From IMG/VR virus record IMGVR_UViG_3300026183_000930, positions 1 through 64,000 of that record: 64,000 bases of DNA; one strand, written 5' to 3'. Under the pieces are notes generated by a model. The model was not told the DNA's origin and made no database searches. It saw nothing but the letters and a program-made list of their open reading frames with translations. Position 1 is the first letter of the stretch. Every line of letters starts with the position of its first letter. Below, in pieces: positions 21,991-30,566 of this stretch. Source of the DNA: a virus. Position numbers and translations under genes: made by a program.

Positions 21991-22407
21991 TTAATTATCT
22001 TTTTTTGAAATTCTGTCTCTTAAATCAGTACTACTAAATCTGTGATCTCTACTGTTGAAATACAGTGCAATACCTCTTTGTTGACAAACTTCTTTTCCAG
22101 TAAAGTTTTGGTCTTTGTATTCTTTGCCCAAAATTCTCACATCTATTGGCAGTGTTTGTAGTATATCAACTAAATCATTTTCAGTCTGATAAGGAACTAT
22201 TTCATTAACATATTCTACTGCTTTTAACTGCAAGTATCTTTCAAACATAGTTTGAACTGGAGAATTTTTAGTACGTGGACGATCAATAGTAGGATCACTT
22301 TGCAATCCCACAATCAAATAATCACACTGTGCTTTAGCTTCACGCAACATAACAATGTGTCCTGCATGTAGCAAATCAAATGTACTAAATGTTATTCCTA
22401 CCTTCAT
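21991..22407 (-). CDS. Cytidylyltransferase-like (glycerol-3-phosphate type)
   Basis: 138 residues with the nucleotidyltransferase signature HAGH (residues 14-17) in TFDLLHAGH, a DYLIVGLQSD strand, and a C-terminal RFSSTDLR motif equivalent to the RTxxISTT/RSSSxxR region of the family. Size and pattern fit glycerol-3-phosphate cytidylyltransferase-like enzymes, which activate an alcohol phosphate with CTP. In the phage it may feed glycan or lipid-linked modification. Promoter at 22414-22442. Confidence 0.82.
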   Translation of the reverse strand: MKVGITFSTFDLLHAGHIVMLREAKAQCDYLIVGLQSDPTIDRPRTKNSPVQTMFERYLQLKAVEYVNEIVPYQTENDLVDILQTLPIDVRILGKEYKDQNFTGKEVCQQRGIALYFNSRDHRFSSTDLRDRISKKDN

Positions 22408-22413
22408 AATCTA

Positions 22414-22442
22414 ATAATACAAAAAAACACACACAAAATCAA
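22414..22442 (-). promoter_or_regulatory. Sigma70-type promoter for the cytidylyltransferase
   Basis: TTGATT, 17-bp spacer, TATTAT on the minus strand; short leader without the AGAGAGGTA motif. Confidence 0.65.
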
Positions 22443-22546
22443 CCTCTATTTTATCTCTCATTATCGTATATGTTAATGAACATTGGCATTCTAATTAAAT
22501 AGTATTACAAAGAGCAACGATTAATAATTAACCCAGGAAACACTCG

Positions 22547-22765
22547 ATGAGAAGCAACGAATATACTCGTCGACGGTTACGAAACAAGTACACTGACAAC
22601 AAAAATAATCTTACCAGTGTTCCTGTAACCAACGACAGTAAAGAACAAAATCTAAAAAGGTATCATGAGCTGATAAAACAAGCAGAATCAGAGCAAGATC
22701 CTATTGAAAAAGTCACTCTAGAACAAAGAGCAGAACACTTTAAGAAACTAGCAGAAAACAAATAA
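22547..22765 (+). CDS. DUF4167-like protein
   Basis: 72 residues. A basic N-terminus (RRRLRNKY) is followed by a helical C-terminal half: NLKRYHELIKQAESEQD, then EQRAEHFKKLA. This recalls DUF4167, a family I associate with Alphaproteobacteria in which an Arg/Asn-rich N-terminus precedes a YxKYxxLAxxA...AEHY pattern. If correct it points to an alphaproteobacterial host. Function unknown; the basic arm may bind nucleic acid. Confidence 0.5.
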   Translation: MRSNEYTRRRLRNKYTDNKNNLTSVPVTNDSKEQNLKRYHELIKQAESEQDPIEKVTLEQRAEHFKKLAENK

Positions 22766-22794
22766 GTGCCACTTTAATTAGTATGGAACCATGC

Positions 22795-22802
22795 TATAAA
22801 TA
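22795..22802 (+). promoter_or_regulatory. T4-type late octamer, 5 nt from ATG
   Basis: Perfect TATAAATA followed by TTTGC and ATG at 22808, predicting transcription start on the A of the start codon. Confidence 0.85.
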
Positions 22803-22807
22803 TTTGC

Positions 22808-23077
22808 ATGAGGGATATAATTGCAAACATAATGAAACCAAAAAAGTGGAAAAAAATAAAAGCCAAAGCACCAAAAGTGCCCGGCAACACTTGTCCACAA
22901 ATAGATGAGGTGTTGTTGACTTTGGAAAAAATTCAAACAGGACAAAAAAGATTCACACAGTTTCAACATGATCAGTTGATGAAGAAAATGGAAAAACTGC
23001 GTACAGCCAATGAGTCATTACGTAACAGCGGTATCTATTGGTACGAAGTTTGCAAAGACAATCTTAAACCTGAATAA
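22808..23077 (+). CDS. 89-aa late protein, unknown
   Basis: A basic, helical protein with Pro-rich linker KAPKVPGNTCPQ and a coiled-coil-like segment (residues 38-75). It is preceded by a perfect late octamer. A second ATG at 22832 is possible, but the promoter position favours 22808. Last part has two aromatic residues before an acidic end. No family recognised. Confidence 0.7.
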   Translation: MRDIIANIMKPKKWKKIKAKAPKVPGNTCPQIDEVLLTLEKIQTGQKRFTQFQHDQLMKKMEKLRTANESLRNSGIYWYEVCKDNLKPE

Positions 23078-23108
23078 TAACATACCAGTTAATTTATAAT
23101 ATTTTTAG

Positions 23109-23116
23109 TTTAAATA
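23109..23116 (+). promoter_or_regulatory. T4-type late octamer upstream of phoH, 5 nt from ATG
   Basis: TTTAAATA followed by TTAGT and ATG at 23122; one mismatch to TATAAATA. Confidence 0.65.
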
Positions 23117-23121
23117 TTAGT

Positions 23122-23898
23122 ATGAGTAGACGAAAGCGTGACAAATATCGTCACAAAAAAACTACACATCTAACACCAGAAGAAATTCATGCTTCAGATC
23201 TTATATCAGAAAAATTCAATCCAAACAAAAAAAGAAAGTTACAACCACGTGGATTGTCTCAAAGACAATACGATCGTCTTTTAACTGATTGGTCTAAGTC
23301 ATTGGTGTTTGCTATAGGACCGGCAGGTACTGGTAAAACTTTATTTGCTGTGCATCATGCCATACAGGCTTTCAATTCAAAAGAAATCAGAAAGATAGTA
23401 ATAACAAGACCGGCAGTGTCTGTACATGAAGATCATGGATTCTTGCCAGGAGGCCTTGTGGATAAAATGATGCCTTGGGTCAGACCAATCTTTGATATAA
23501 TGACTGAGTACTGGTCTCCTCAACATGTAAAATGGTTAATGGAAAGTGAACTTATAGAAATTGCTCCGTTGGCTTTCATGAGAGGAAGAACTTTTAAAGA
23601 TGCTTGGATCATAGCAGATGAAATGCAAAATGCAACTCCAGAACAAATGAAAATGATGCTGACTAGAATAGGAGAAAATTCTAGAATGATAATTACTGGA
23701 GACCTTGCTCAGCATGACAGAGGCTATGACAAGAATGGCTTACAGCACATAATTCAAAAAATGGAAAACAGTTCTAGTAGAAGAATATCTACTGTATTTT
23801 TTGGAAAAGATGACATTGAAAGACATCCTGTTGTATCTGAAGTGCTTGATCTTTATGACAATACTGAGTCAGATCAAAAGTTTAAACTATACAAATAG
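23122..23898 (+). CDS. phoH: PhoH-like ATPase
   Basis: 258 residues. Walker A GPAGTGKT (66-73), the family block RPAVSVHEDHGFLPGG, FMRGRTF, and Walker B ADEMQN followed by TGDLAQHD identify the phage PhoH family of ATPases, linked to RNA metabolism and common in marine phages. A basic 50-residue N-terminus precedes the domain. It is preceded by a late octamer at leaderless spacing. Its end converges on the 108-residue gene. Confidence 0.93.
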   Translation: MSRRKRDKYRHKKTTHLTPEEIHASDLISEKFNPNKKRKLQPRGLSQRQYDRLLTDWSKSLVFAIGPAGTGKTLFAVHHAIQAFNSKEIRKIVITRPAVSVHEDHGFLPGGLVDKMMPWVRPIFDIMTEYWSPQHVKWLMESELIEIAPLAFMRGRTFKDAWIIADEMQNATPEQMKMMLTRIGENSRMIITGDLAQHDRGYDKNGLQHIIQKMENSSSRRISTVFFGKDDIERHPVVSEVLDLYDNTESDQKFKLYK

Positions 23899-23926
23899 CA
23901 AATACTTTTTGAATTTACTTAGGAAG

Positions 23927-24253
23927 TTAATTTTGTGCTTCGCCTTCAATTTGATATTGTGGGTTCTTTGGAATCCAACCCTGTGGAGGATCCATCATTT
24001 CTGCTGTATCAATTTGATTCCAAAGATGAACAAATAATTCATCTCTATCTAAATGTATTTCATCACGTGAATCAGTTACATATTCTTCATTAAACTCTAT
24101 AGAGTCTTCAACAACTCTTTCAACATAATCAAACAACTGCTCTTTGTTGTATTCAATTTTACGTTGATAGTCCCAATAAGGTTGTAGATCTGAATAACTT
24201 TTTAACGAAATCATTTGTTTTGTTCCTTCACTACAATTATTTAAGAAACTCAT
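23927..24253 (-). CDS. Acidic hypothetical protein, 108 aa
   Basis: Glu/Asp-rich and mainly helical, with several aromatic residues. No family recognised. A sigma70-like promoter lies at 24261-24289 with only 7 nt between -10 and ATG, so its message would be nearly leaderless. Confidence 0.65.
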   Translation of the reverse strand: MSFLNNCSEGTKQMISLKSYSDLQPYWDYQRKIEYNKEQLFDYVERVVEDSIEFNEEYVTDSRDEIHLDRDELFVHLWNQIDTAEMMDPPQGWIPKNPQYQIEGEAQN

Positions 24254-24260
24254 GTATATT

Positions 24261-24289
24261 AATATAGTATATGTTTGTTCAAATTACAA
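24261..24289 (-). promoter_or_regulatory. Weak sigma70-type promoter
   Basis: TTGTAA, 17-bp spacer, TATATT on the minus strand; -35 matches three to four positions only. Confidence 0.45.
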
Positions 24290-24293
24290 GTGA

Positions 24294-24884
24294 TTAATTA
24301 TTGCTTTTGATTAATTGATAAATTTCTTCCCAAGACTCAACAACATTTACATTGTCTCTTTTGTAATGCATATTGTAATCGTGTTGCATTAACAGAGATT
24401 TTAAACCTTGATTTGATGCAACATTAATATTGTAAATTCTATCATCAATATACCAAAGGTTAGTGTCTTTGAACTTTTTTAAAATTTCATCTTTGGTTTC
24501 ACCAGCACTTAAAAAAATCATTGTGCCAAAACAATCTGTTGGAAAGTAATCTTCTAAATTCAAATATCTATAATATTGGCCAATTGGTTTATCACTGAAA
24601 CTTGTAATACCAATAAATCTCCAACCTTCTTTATAAAATTGATTAATATATTTTACTGAATCTTTATAAGGATTTAGTGTACTTGCAATCATAGAAGTAT
24701 TGAACTCTTCTTTTTTAACTTGTGATTCGTTATAAGGTATATTGAATTGCAGATGAATATCTGCATCGTGATGTGGAACGCCTGAACTAACATAGCCCTG
24801 CATTTCCATCCAGTCGATAAATGATGTGTTCCAATCAAAAACAACACCGTCAATATCAGTTAAAATAATTTTATGCTGTTCCAT
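24294..24884 (-). CDS. HAD-family phosphatase
   Basis: 196 residues. The HAD nucleophile motif DIDGVVFDW (about residues 10-18) is followed by a GITSF motif II and a late WYIDDR motif IV with two Asp, as in deoxynucleotidase-type HAD phosphatases. The start at ATG 24884 has AGAGAGA upstream; a TTG 3 codons earlier is less likely. It may dephosphorylate nucleotides or sugar phosphates; the substrate is not evident. Confidence 0.82.
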   Translation of the reverse strand: MEQHKIILTDIDGVVFDWNTSFIDWMEMQGYVSSGVPHHDADIHLQFNIPYNESQVKKEEFNTSMIASTLNPYKDSVKYINQFYKEGWRFIGITSFSDKPIGQYYRYLNLEDYFPTDCFGTMIFLSAGETKDEILKKFKDTNLWYIDDRIYNINVASNQGLKSLLMQHDYNMHYKRDNVNVVESWEEIYQLIKSNN

Positions 24885-24946
24885 GATAAGCAATCTCTCT
24901 CTGTATTACAATATTTAAGAGAAAACTTATCGAGAAAAGTAAGTAC

Positions 24947-25201
24947 TTACTTCTTGCCTACAGCATCTAAAATAGCTTCTAGTTCTTCAAATGCATGTTC
25001 TTCATCAGCAAAAGATTGTTTATAGGCCACTTTCACTGCTTTTGATAATATAGTTGGTTTGATATCAAGCTCTTGTGCAATATGTTTTATGGTATCATTT
25101 AAACCAGTTTTAAGGTCTTCCATTTCTTGCATGACTTTTGCACCTTCGTTAACAAGAGTAATCAATTTTGTTCTTTGTTCAGGTCCTATTGTTATTGACA
25201 T
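24947..25201 (-). CDS. dsbA: DsbA-like double-stranded DNA-binding protein
   Basis: 84 residues. A long N-terminal helix, then DTIKHIAQELDIKPTILSKAV and an acidic C-terminal helix, matches the layout of T4 DsbA, a dsDNA-binding protein of late transcription (T4 has ELGVDGKMFNRLL in the same place). The presence of T4-type late octamers fits a role in late transcription. Its start lies 1 nt after the upstream gene, with GATAGGA as ribosome-binding site. Assignment is by layout, not by strong identity. Confidence 0.6.
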   Translation of the reverse strand: MSITIGPEQRTKLITLVNEGAKVMQEMEDLKTGLNDTIKHIAQELDIKPTILSKAVKVAYKQSFADEEHAFEELEAILDAVGKK

Positions 25202-25202
25202 T

Positions 25203-25409
25203 TTATTTTCCTATCTTTTTACTTCTACCCATTGGTAGTTTTTGTGTTATTTCGTAAAGTCCGCCTTTCTTGGCTTCCCATTCTACTTTCACTTGTTTGG
25301 CTTTGGTACCACCTTGAAAACTTTTAACGGCTTTTTTATAACTAACAGCATCTACAGTTTTTGTTTCTTCACCTTCTGCATAAAAGGTGAATGTTCTCAT
25401 ATGAGCCAT
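25203..25409 (-). CDS. 68-aa basic hypothetical protein
   Basis: A Lys-rich protein with beta strands at the N-terminus and a basic tail. AAGGAGGG precedes the ATG at 25409. It is first in a two-gene unit with the DsbA-like gene (1 nt gap), which suggests a role in DNA or transcription; the family is not recognised. Confidence 0.7.
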   Translation of the reverse strand: MAHMRTFTFYAEGEETKTVDAVSYKKAVKSFQGGTKAKQVKVEWEAKKGGLYEITQKLPMGRSKKIGK

Positions 25410-25443
25410 AACCCTCCTTAGGTTAAGTTTGTTTAATATGTAC

Positions 25444-25472
25444 AGTATATATAAAATTATTCAACAAGTCAA
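25444..25472 (-). promoter_or_regulatory. Sigma70-type promoter for the DsbA-like unit
   Basis: TTGACT, 17-bp spacer, TATACT on the minus strand. Confidence 0.8.
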
Positions 25473-25501
25473 TACAAAAAAGGTTGTATTTTACCAATAT
25501 A

Positions 25502-25509
25502 GATAAATA
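25502..25509 (+). promoter_or_regulatory. T4-type late octamer upstream of the 50-aa gene
   Basis: GATAAATA, 8 nt before the ATG at 25518. Confidence 0.65.
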
Positions 25510-25517
25510 CTAATTTG

Positions 25518-25670
25518 ATGCACAAGGCTAAAAAACGTCAAAAAACACCTCAGCATCGTCGTTCCGAATACTACGCATATCAATCCAATAATCCACTAAC
25601 CAAATATGTAGAACGTGTTTGTGGAATCAACAGCACAAAACCTAAAAATAAAAGCAAGTCAAAAAAATAG
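25518..25670 (+). CDS. 50-aa very basic late protein
   Basis: Lys/Arg-rich at both ends (AKKRQKT and KPKNKSKSKK) with a Tyr/Asn-rich centre. A late octamer lies 8 nt upstream and a strong hairpin follows the stop. The mix of basic tails and aromatic core would suit a small DNA-binding or internal virion protein; no family recognised. Confidence 0.6.
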   Translation: MHKAKKRQKTPQHRRSEYYAYQSNNPLTKYVERVCGINSTKPKNKSKSKK

Positions 25671-25693
25671 GGTGGGTTTTTATGCCCACCCTA
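25668..25693 (-). terminator. Terminator between convergent genes
   Basis: AGGGTGGG and CCCACCCT form an 8-9 bp stem with a 7-8 nt loop. In the minus direction it is followed by ATTTTTTTG, so it terminates the tail-fibre transcript; it also follows the 50-residue gene. Confidence 0.8.
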
Positions 25694-25725
25694 TACTCAT
25701 TGTTTAATCGTTTACAAGTAAACTA

Positions 25726-28617
25726 TTAGTTCAATGCTTTGTACTCAACAAACACTGTCATAGCACCTGCAGTCGGAGTTGCCGCTGTAGAGCCATCTGA
25801 TTGTTTAAATCTAACAGTTAATGTTGAATTACCTGCTGTTGCAGTAGCACCATCTAAGTCGATGATGTATGAACCAGTTGTTGTTACATCTGATTCGTTT
25901 ACAGAAGCAAGTGTTGTTGTACCGTCATCAATTAACATAGAGTCAACTGAACCACCTGAGTAACCTGAAGTCACGTTGATTGCGATTCTTGTTACATAGT
26001 AAGTTGTTGAACCTGCGTTTGGCATTGTACCAATTGTTTCAGTACCGTTACCGTTTGTGATTGATGCTCTGATAGCCAAGTCATCAGTTGCAGTTACAAC
26101 GTTGTCTAGTACCCATCTTCTAGTTACTAGAGCATCGTCATATGTACCAACGTTTGATTCATAACCATTTGGCACGATCACAAGACCTGAACCTTTTGGA
26201 ACGAAACCAATGTTAACGTTAGTGTCATCACCTGTTGCTGATACTAGTGGAGTACCACCTGTAGCCGCGTTAGTAATAGTAAGTTCATTTACAGCAGATG
26301 AAACGCCATCAAAGATTGCGATTTCATTGTCTGATGTATCTGTGATTTTTACTTTACCTTCTGCAGAACCACCTGTACCACCTTTAATTAACACATCACC
26401 TGATGCGTTAGTTGATGTACCGTTACCACCTTTTAATACAAGGTCACCAGCGTCAGAGGCACTTGAAGCACCACCTGAAACTGTTAATGAAGTATCGTCA
26501 TCACCGATAATGATTGAAGCACCACCAGAGTTGTCTCTGATTAATACTCTACCATTTGTACCTTGTGATTCTAACACTAGGTTAACGTCTGCTGTATTAT
26601 CATCTGGATCTACTGCTTTAATAACAACGTTTGCAGATGTGTTAGACACCTGTAATTTAGTGTTGTCATTTACGTTTGCACTGTCGATTTCAAATACAGA
26701 AGTACCTGCTGTGTCTCTTAATGCAGTTACGTAATCATAAGAAATAGTTGTTCCAGTTGATCTTAGGTATTTGTTCGCTGAACCAAGTGTGAACTCTTCT
26801 AAACCGTTAGAAGCGTCACCTCTTAGTATTGAACCTTGAGCAACAGAAGATAAGTCAATACCTGTACCACCGTTTGATAAACCTAATTGACCTGAGAACG
26901 TGTTGTTCGCAAATGCAATAGTTTTATTTGTAAGTGTGTCAGTAGTGTCTGCTAAAACAACTGTACCTGTAGCATTTGGTAAAGTGATAGTTCTATCTGC
27001 TGTTGGATCCGTAACTGTTAAAGTAGTTTCGAATGCGTCATCAGTAGCACCTTCAAATACAAATGCGTTTTGTACGTTGATTGTAGTTGAGTCAACTGTT
27101 GTTGTTGTACCTTGAACTGTTAAGTTACCTGTTACGATAACGTTACCAGTTAATGTTGGGTCATCTACTATGCCAACTGTTAAAGTTTGGCCTGAAGCAG
27201 AAGTTTCGATCTCATTGGCTGTACCAGCAATAGTAAAAGTTTGAGAACCTAAAGAAACAGTTCCTGAACCTGTACCAGCACCGATAGTTTGTGAGATTGA
27301 ACCAGCACCTACGTTGTCGTCAACATATTTTTTAGTTGCCGCTTCGTAATCACTTGTTGGTGTGTTAAGACCAATTAAGTGATAACCGTCTGTGCCGTCT
27401 GTTGAACCTAAGCTGATGTTAGCAGTTGATGTAACACCGTTAAATGTTACTGCATCACCTGTACCTAAGCCTAGAGATGTTCTTGCTGTAGCACCTGATT
27501 CTAACACGAAGTTAGTACCGTCACCAACAATGATGTTGCCATCAGTTGGTGTTAAGCCAGCAATGTCAGCCAATTGTGCATCATAAGCCTGTACGTCTGT
27601 ACCGATTGCTAAACCTAAGTTAGTTCTAGCACCAGCCGCCGTAGTAGCACCTGTACCACCGTTCGCTACTGGCAAAGATCCAGATACTTGTGAAGCAAGG
27701 GCTAATGAACCACCCATGTTCGCAAGGTCTAAGTTTGCTTCAGCAACGTCAAGTGTTAAGTTAGATCCACCACCAACAAGCACACCAGTACCACCTGTTA
27801 CAGTGATTCTTGATGAACCTGCATCAGTTACGTTGTCTAATGATGTTTGACCAGTACCACCATTAGCTACTGCTAATGTACCAGTCACGTCGTTTGTTGA
27901 ATCAGATAAGTCAATTGTTACGTCTAACGCACCACCTACAAATCCAAGTGCTGAGTCGGCCGCAATGTCAACAGCAATATCGTTTGCGTTTGCTGTAATA
28001 CCATCACCACCTACAACGTCAAGTGTGTTACCTGATTTAGTCATACCAGCACCAGCAGTGATTTGACCACCACCAGAGAACTGTGAGAATGCTAATGAAG
28101 TTGTGTCAACTGTGATATCATCATCAGTAGTTAATACAAAACCATTGTCAGCATTTGTTGTACCTTCTTCAACAAAGAAGAAAGCGCCTGCTGTTACTTC
28201 TGAATCTGCATCGAAGTCAGCCGCTCTTGCCGGTGTCGCACCAGCAACGTATACACCGTTTTCAGAACCAGTTACTTGATCTTTAACAAGAACTCTGTCT
28301 CCGTCTGCAAGTGTAATACCATCAATTGTGTCACCAACGTTTAGGTCTGAAGCAATAGTAATAGCCGCTGTTGTAGCCACTCTCACTGATGCTTTTACAT
28401 CAAGACCGTTAATTGTTGAATCTACATATGATTTTGAAGCGATGTCGTTTGCGTCTGACGGATTAGTTGCCACTCTAGCCTGAACTAAAGTTGAACCATC
28501 TGCCGCAGTAAATTTAAAGAACGATGATGATGAATCATATATGATTCTACCGCCGCCTTTACCATACTGGACGTCACTACCGACACCTTTCAAGCCGTAG
28601 TTTTTAATGTCTGCCAT
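25726..28617 (-). CDS. Long tail-fibre protein
   Basis: 963 residues, Gly/Thr/Val/Asp-rich with many repeats of the type VANGGTG, GTANEIETSASGQTLTVGIV, TVDSTTINVQNAFVFEGATD and DRTITLPNATGTV, typical of trimeric fibre shafts in marine T4-like phages. The N-terminus carries TNPSDANDIASKSYVD, a common attachment-domain pattern. The start at 28617 (MADIKNYG) has GGGAGAAA upstream. The C-terminal 110 residues form a distinct, probably receptor-facing domain. Confidence 0.88.
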   Translation of the reverse strand: MADIKNYGLKGVGSDVQYGKGGGRIIYDSSSSFFKFTAADGSTLVQARVATNPSDANDIASKSYVDSTINGLDVKASVRVATTAAITIASDLNVGDTIDGITLADGDRVLVKDQVTGSENGVYVAGATPARAADFDADSEVTAGAFFFVEEGTTNADNGFVLTTDDDITVDTTSLAFSQFSGGGQITAGAGMTKSGNTLDVVGGDGITANANDIAVDIAADSALGFVGGALDVTIDLSDSTNDVTGTLAVANGGTGQTSLDNVTDAGSSRITVTGGTGVLVGGGSNLTLDVAEANLDLANMGGSLALASQVSGSLPVANGGTGATTAAGARTNLGLAIGTDVQAYDAQLADIAGLTPTDGNIIVGDGTNFVLESGATARTSLGLGTGDAVTFNGVTSTANISLGSTDGTDGYHLIGLNTPTSDYEAATKKYVDDNVGAGSISQTIGAGTGSGTVSLGSQTFTIAGTANEIETSASGQTLTVGIVDDPTLTGNVIVTGNLTVQGTTTTVDSTTINVQNAFVFEGATDDAFETTLTVTDPTADRTITLPNATGTVVLADTTDTLTNKTIAFANNTFSGQLGLSNGGTGIDLSSVAQGSILRGDASNGLEEFTLGSANKYLRSTGTTISYDYVTALRDTAGTSVFEIDSANVNDNTKLQVSNTSANVVIKAVDPDDNTADVNLVLESQGTNGRVLIRDNSGGASIIIGDDDTSLTVSGGASSASDAGDLVLKGGNGTSTNASGDVLIKGGTGGSAEGKVKITDTSDNEIAIFDGVSSAVNELTITNAATGGTPLVSATGDDTNVNIGFVPKGSGLVIVPNGYESNVGTYDDALVTRRWVLDNVVTATDDLAIRASITNGNGTETIGTMPNAGSTTYYVTRIAINVTSGYSGGSVDSMLIDDGTTTLASVNESDVTTTGSYIIDLDGATATAGNSTLTVRFKQSDGSTAATPTAGAMTVFVEYKALN

Positions 28618-28847
28618 TTTATTTCTCCCTTTATATAGCAATTATAATCATGACCGTTTAGTCAGATTAATTTTAAATGTTCGCCTTGTTATTGTTATTG
28701 CGGGAGGGTCTGCCTCGTTGTTGTTTTAATGCCTTTTTCGTTCGGAAAGGCTTCAATGTATATTTACCATCTATGGATAGAATTATAGTAGTTATATAAT
28801 AAAAAAAGGGCGACAGTTTCCCATCGCCCTTTAAAGTTTCGTAAAAC
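28618..28847. other. Leader and terminator region before the tail fibre
   Basis: No gene. GCCTTT/AAAGGC (28731-28751) forms a hairpin in the fibre leader. A GGTAAATA-like late octamer lies near 28757-28764, and the terminator of the next gene is at 28805-28832. Confidence 0.5.
28805..28832 (-). terminator. Intrinsic terminator after the 88-aa virion gene
   Basis: AAAGGGCGA and TCGCCCTTT form a 9-bp stem with a 10-nt loop; a T run follows in the minus direction. Confidence 0.85.
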
Positions 28848-29114
28848 TTATGCTATTGAACCAAAGTCTTCTGACGTATTAGTTGTTGTCCCTAATCCAC
28901 CAAGTGAAAAACTTGCACCTAATAGTACTGTGTGTTCTAGACCAGCACCTTTGTTAGGAAAATCATCACCTGCTGAACCAATACTGCCCCAGTTTGCGAA
29001 AGCCGAGTCAGTTAAGTCAACTGTTTTCTTAGCATTCCAAGAAACACCAAGACCGTTATACTGTCCAAGACCTGATAATCCAGATAGGTTAAAATATCTA
29101 AATGAGTTAGCCAT
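28848..29114 (-). CDS. 88-aa virion-associated hypothetical protein
   Basis: Gly/Ser/Leu-rich protein starting MANSFRYFNLSGLSGLG, placed between two fibre genes and followed by its own terminator. Likely a small structural or fibre-assembly component; this is inferred from position and composition only. Confidence 0.65.
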   Translation of the reverse strand: MANSFRYFNLSGLSGLGQYNGLGVSWNAKKTVDLTDSAFANWGSIGSAGDDFPNKGAGLEHTVLLGASFSLGGLGTTTNTSEDFGSIA

Positions 29115-29136
29115 TATTTTATCCTCCTATTCTGTA

Positions 29137-30366
29137 TTACATTAAGTTAACAAGTACTTCGATAACTCCTGACTCACCGTCAAAGTTTTCTAATGCTTTA
29201 CCAATCATCGCACCACCTTTGAACTCGCCCGCTTCTGCGTGACCAGCCATTGCTGATGAGTGAAGTAAATCACCTTTTCTAATTGAACCTGTTACTTTAC
29301 ATGGTACACGACCTGCTAATGCAACATATGGATGAGTTGAATCATCACCTGCATCTCTGTTCATCATGTATGCTGGTGCTGTAGATATAACACCTGCTAC
29401 TCTTGTTGAACCTGCTTCGTTGCACATTTCGATTTCGTTGTCGCCACCAAAACATACTACTGAACCTGCTTCAACTGGAGAACCTGCATGGTATCTTTCA
29501 GCCAAGTCGGCGTATTGAGCCGATGTTGCTGTACCTTGGAATTCACCACTTGTGAAAACATTTTTGTCAGCAAATGTCCATCTGTCATTTGTTTCATCCC
29601 ATAGGAATGATACGTTAGTGTCGTCACCTCTTTCGATTTCAATACCAGCGTCTTCAGTTGCTGAACCAGTTGCATTAGAGTTTAACATGATTGTGTTATC
29701 TGCTAAATTAATTGTTTCAGTGTTAACTGTTGTAGTTGTACCTGATACTGTTAGGTCACCTGTTACAATCAAGTTTCTTCCTACAGTTGCATCACCATCA
29801 CCATTAAGTATTAATGGAGTTGAGTCTGAACCACCTGAAGTTTTTGTTTTGAATGTAATTGAATCACCGTTTACTTGGTCTTTAAAAAACCAACCACTGC
29901 TGTTTGATGTTATCATATGCCAGACGCCACCAGAAGTATTGTTCATGTAAACTTCTGTTGTTCCGCCTGCTAGTGATGGGTCACCAAGGAATAATCTAGC
30001 GTTTTGGTTAGTACCATATACTTCATATCCTTTGATGTTGTTTGATGCTATCATATCGCCGGTTACGTCTAAACCTGATGATGAAAATAGACCACGAGTT
30101 GAACCACCTGTGTTAATTTGTACTGTATCTGCGTCTGCTGATGTTTCTACTTTTACGTAAGTATCAGAATCCGCATCTATAAGTGTGTCTGACGATAAAT
30201 TGTCTACTGACGCTTTTGTCGCCAACTCAGTACCGCCTGCTGTTGAACCATCGTGTACGTGAATTGAAGAATTCGACGTGTTAACTGTGATTTCACCAAC
30301 AAGACCAGTAAATGAAGAGTGCTCTGCTGAAGTACCTCTTCTTAATTGAATTGCGTAATTTGCCAT
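29137..30366 (-). CDS. Tail fibre with LRRGT N-terminal domain
   Basis: 409 residues. The N-terminus (IQLRRGTSAEHSSFTGLVGEITV) matches the attachment domain seen in major-tropism-determinant-like and phage fibre proteins. The middle has shaft repeats (VTGDLTVSGTTTTVNTETI). The C-terminal part (YADLAERYHAGSPVEAGSVV...VALAGRVPCKVTG...KGDLLHSS) resembles fibre chaperone/IMC-type or peptidase-G2-like domains of marine phages. A late octamer lies at 30469-30476. Confidence 0.85.
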   Translation of the reverse strand: MANYAIQLRRGTSAEHSSFTGLVGEITVNTSNSSIHVHDGSTAGGTELATKASVDNLSSDTLIDADSDTYVKVETSADADTVQINTGGSTRGLFSSSGLDVTGDMIASNNIKGYEVYGTNQNARLFLGDPSLAGGTTEVYMNNTSGGVWHMITSNSSGWFFKDQVNGDSITFKTKTSGGSDSTPLILNGDGDATVGRNLIVTGDLTVSGTTTTVNTETINLADNTIMLNSNATGSATEDAGIEIERGDDTNVSFLWDETNDRWTFADKNVFTSGEFQGTATSAQYADLAERYHAGSPVEAGSVVCFGGDNEIEMCNEAGSTRVAGVISTAPAYMMNRDAGDDSTHPYVALAGRVPCKVTGSIRKGDLLHSSAMAGHAEAGEFKGGAMIGKALENFDGESGVIEVLVNLM

Positions 30367-30392
30367 TTTTTCTGCTCCTATCGATAGTTAAA

Positions 30393-30410
30393 CACTGACC
30401 CATGTCAGTG
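30393..30410. repeat. Hairpin in the fibre leader
   Basis: CACTGAC and GTCAGTG form a 7-bp stem with a 4-nt loop in the 5' leader of the fibre gene (minus strand). Confidence 0.6.
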
Positions 30411-30468
30411 CCTTGTTCTTTTGTTCCATATTTTTACGTATGGTTAGTAATTACTATTGAACTCTTTG

Positions 30469-30476
30469 TATTTATA
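30469..30476 (-). promoter_or_regulatory. T4-type late promoter for the tail-fibre genes
   Basis: Perfect TATAAATA on the minus strand, about 100 nt upstream of the ATG at 30366. Confidence 0.8.
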
Positions 30477-30566
30477 TGTTATTATTAATAAACAAAAATG
30501 TTCAATATTATTTAAGTTAAATAAGCATATAATAATATACACATATAAACCGCAAAGAAAGAAACA

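Noticed and set aside
25739-27586. Several long plus-strand frames opposite the tail fibre
   Set aside because: They are antisense shadows of the repetitive minus-strand fibre gene, with Val/Ser/Pro-rich composition caused by its codons.
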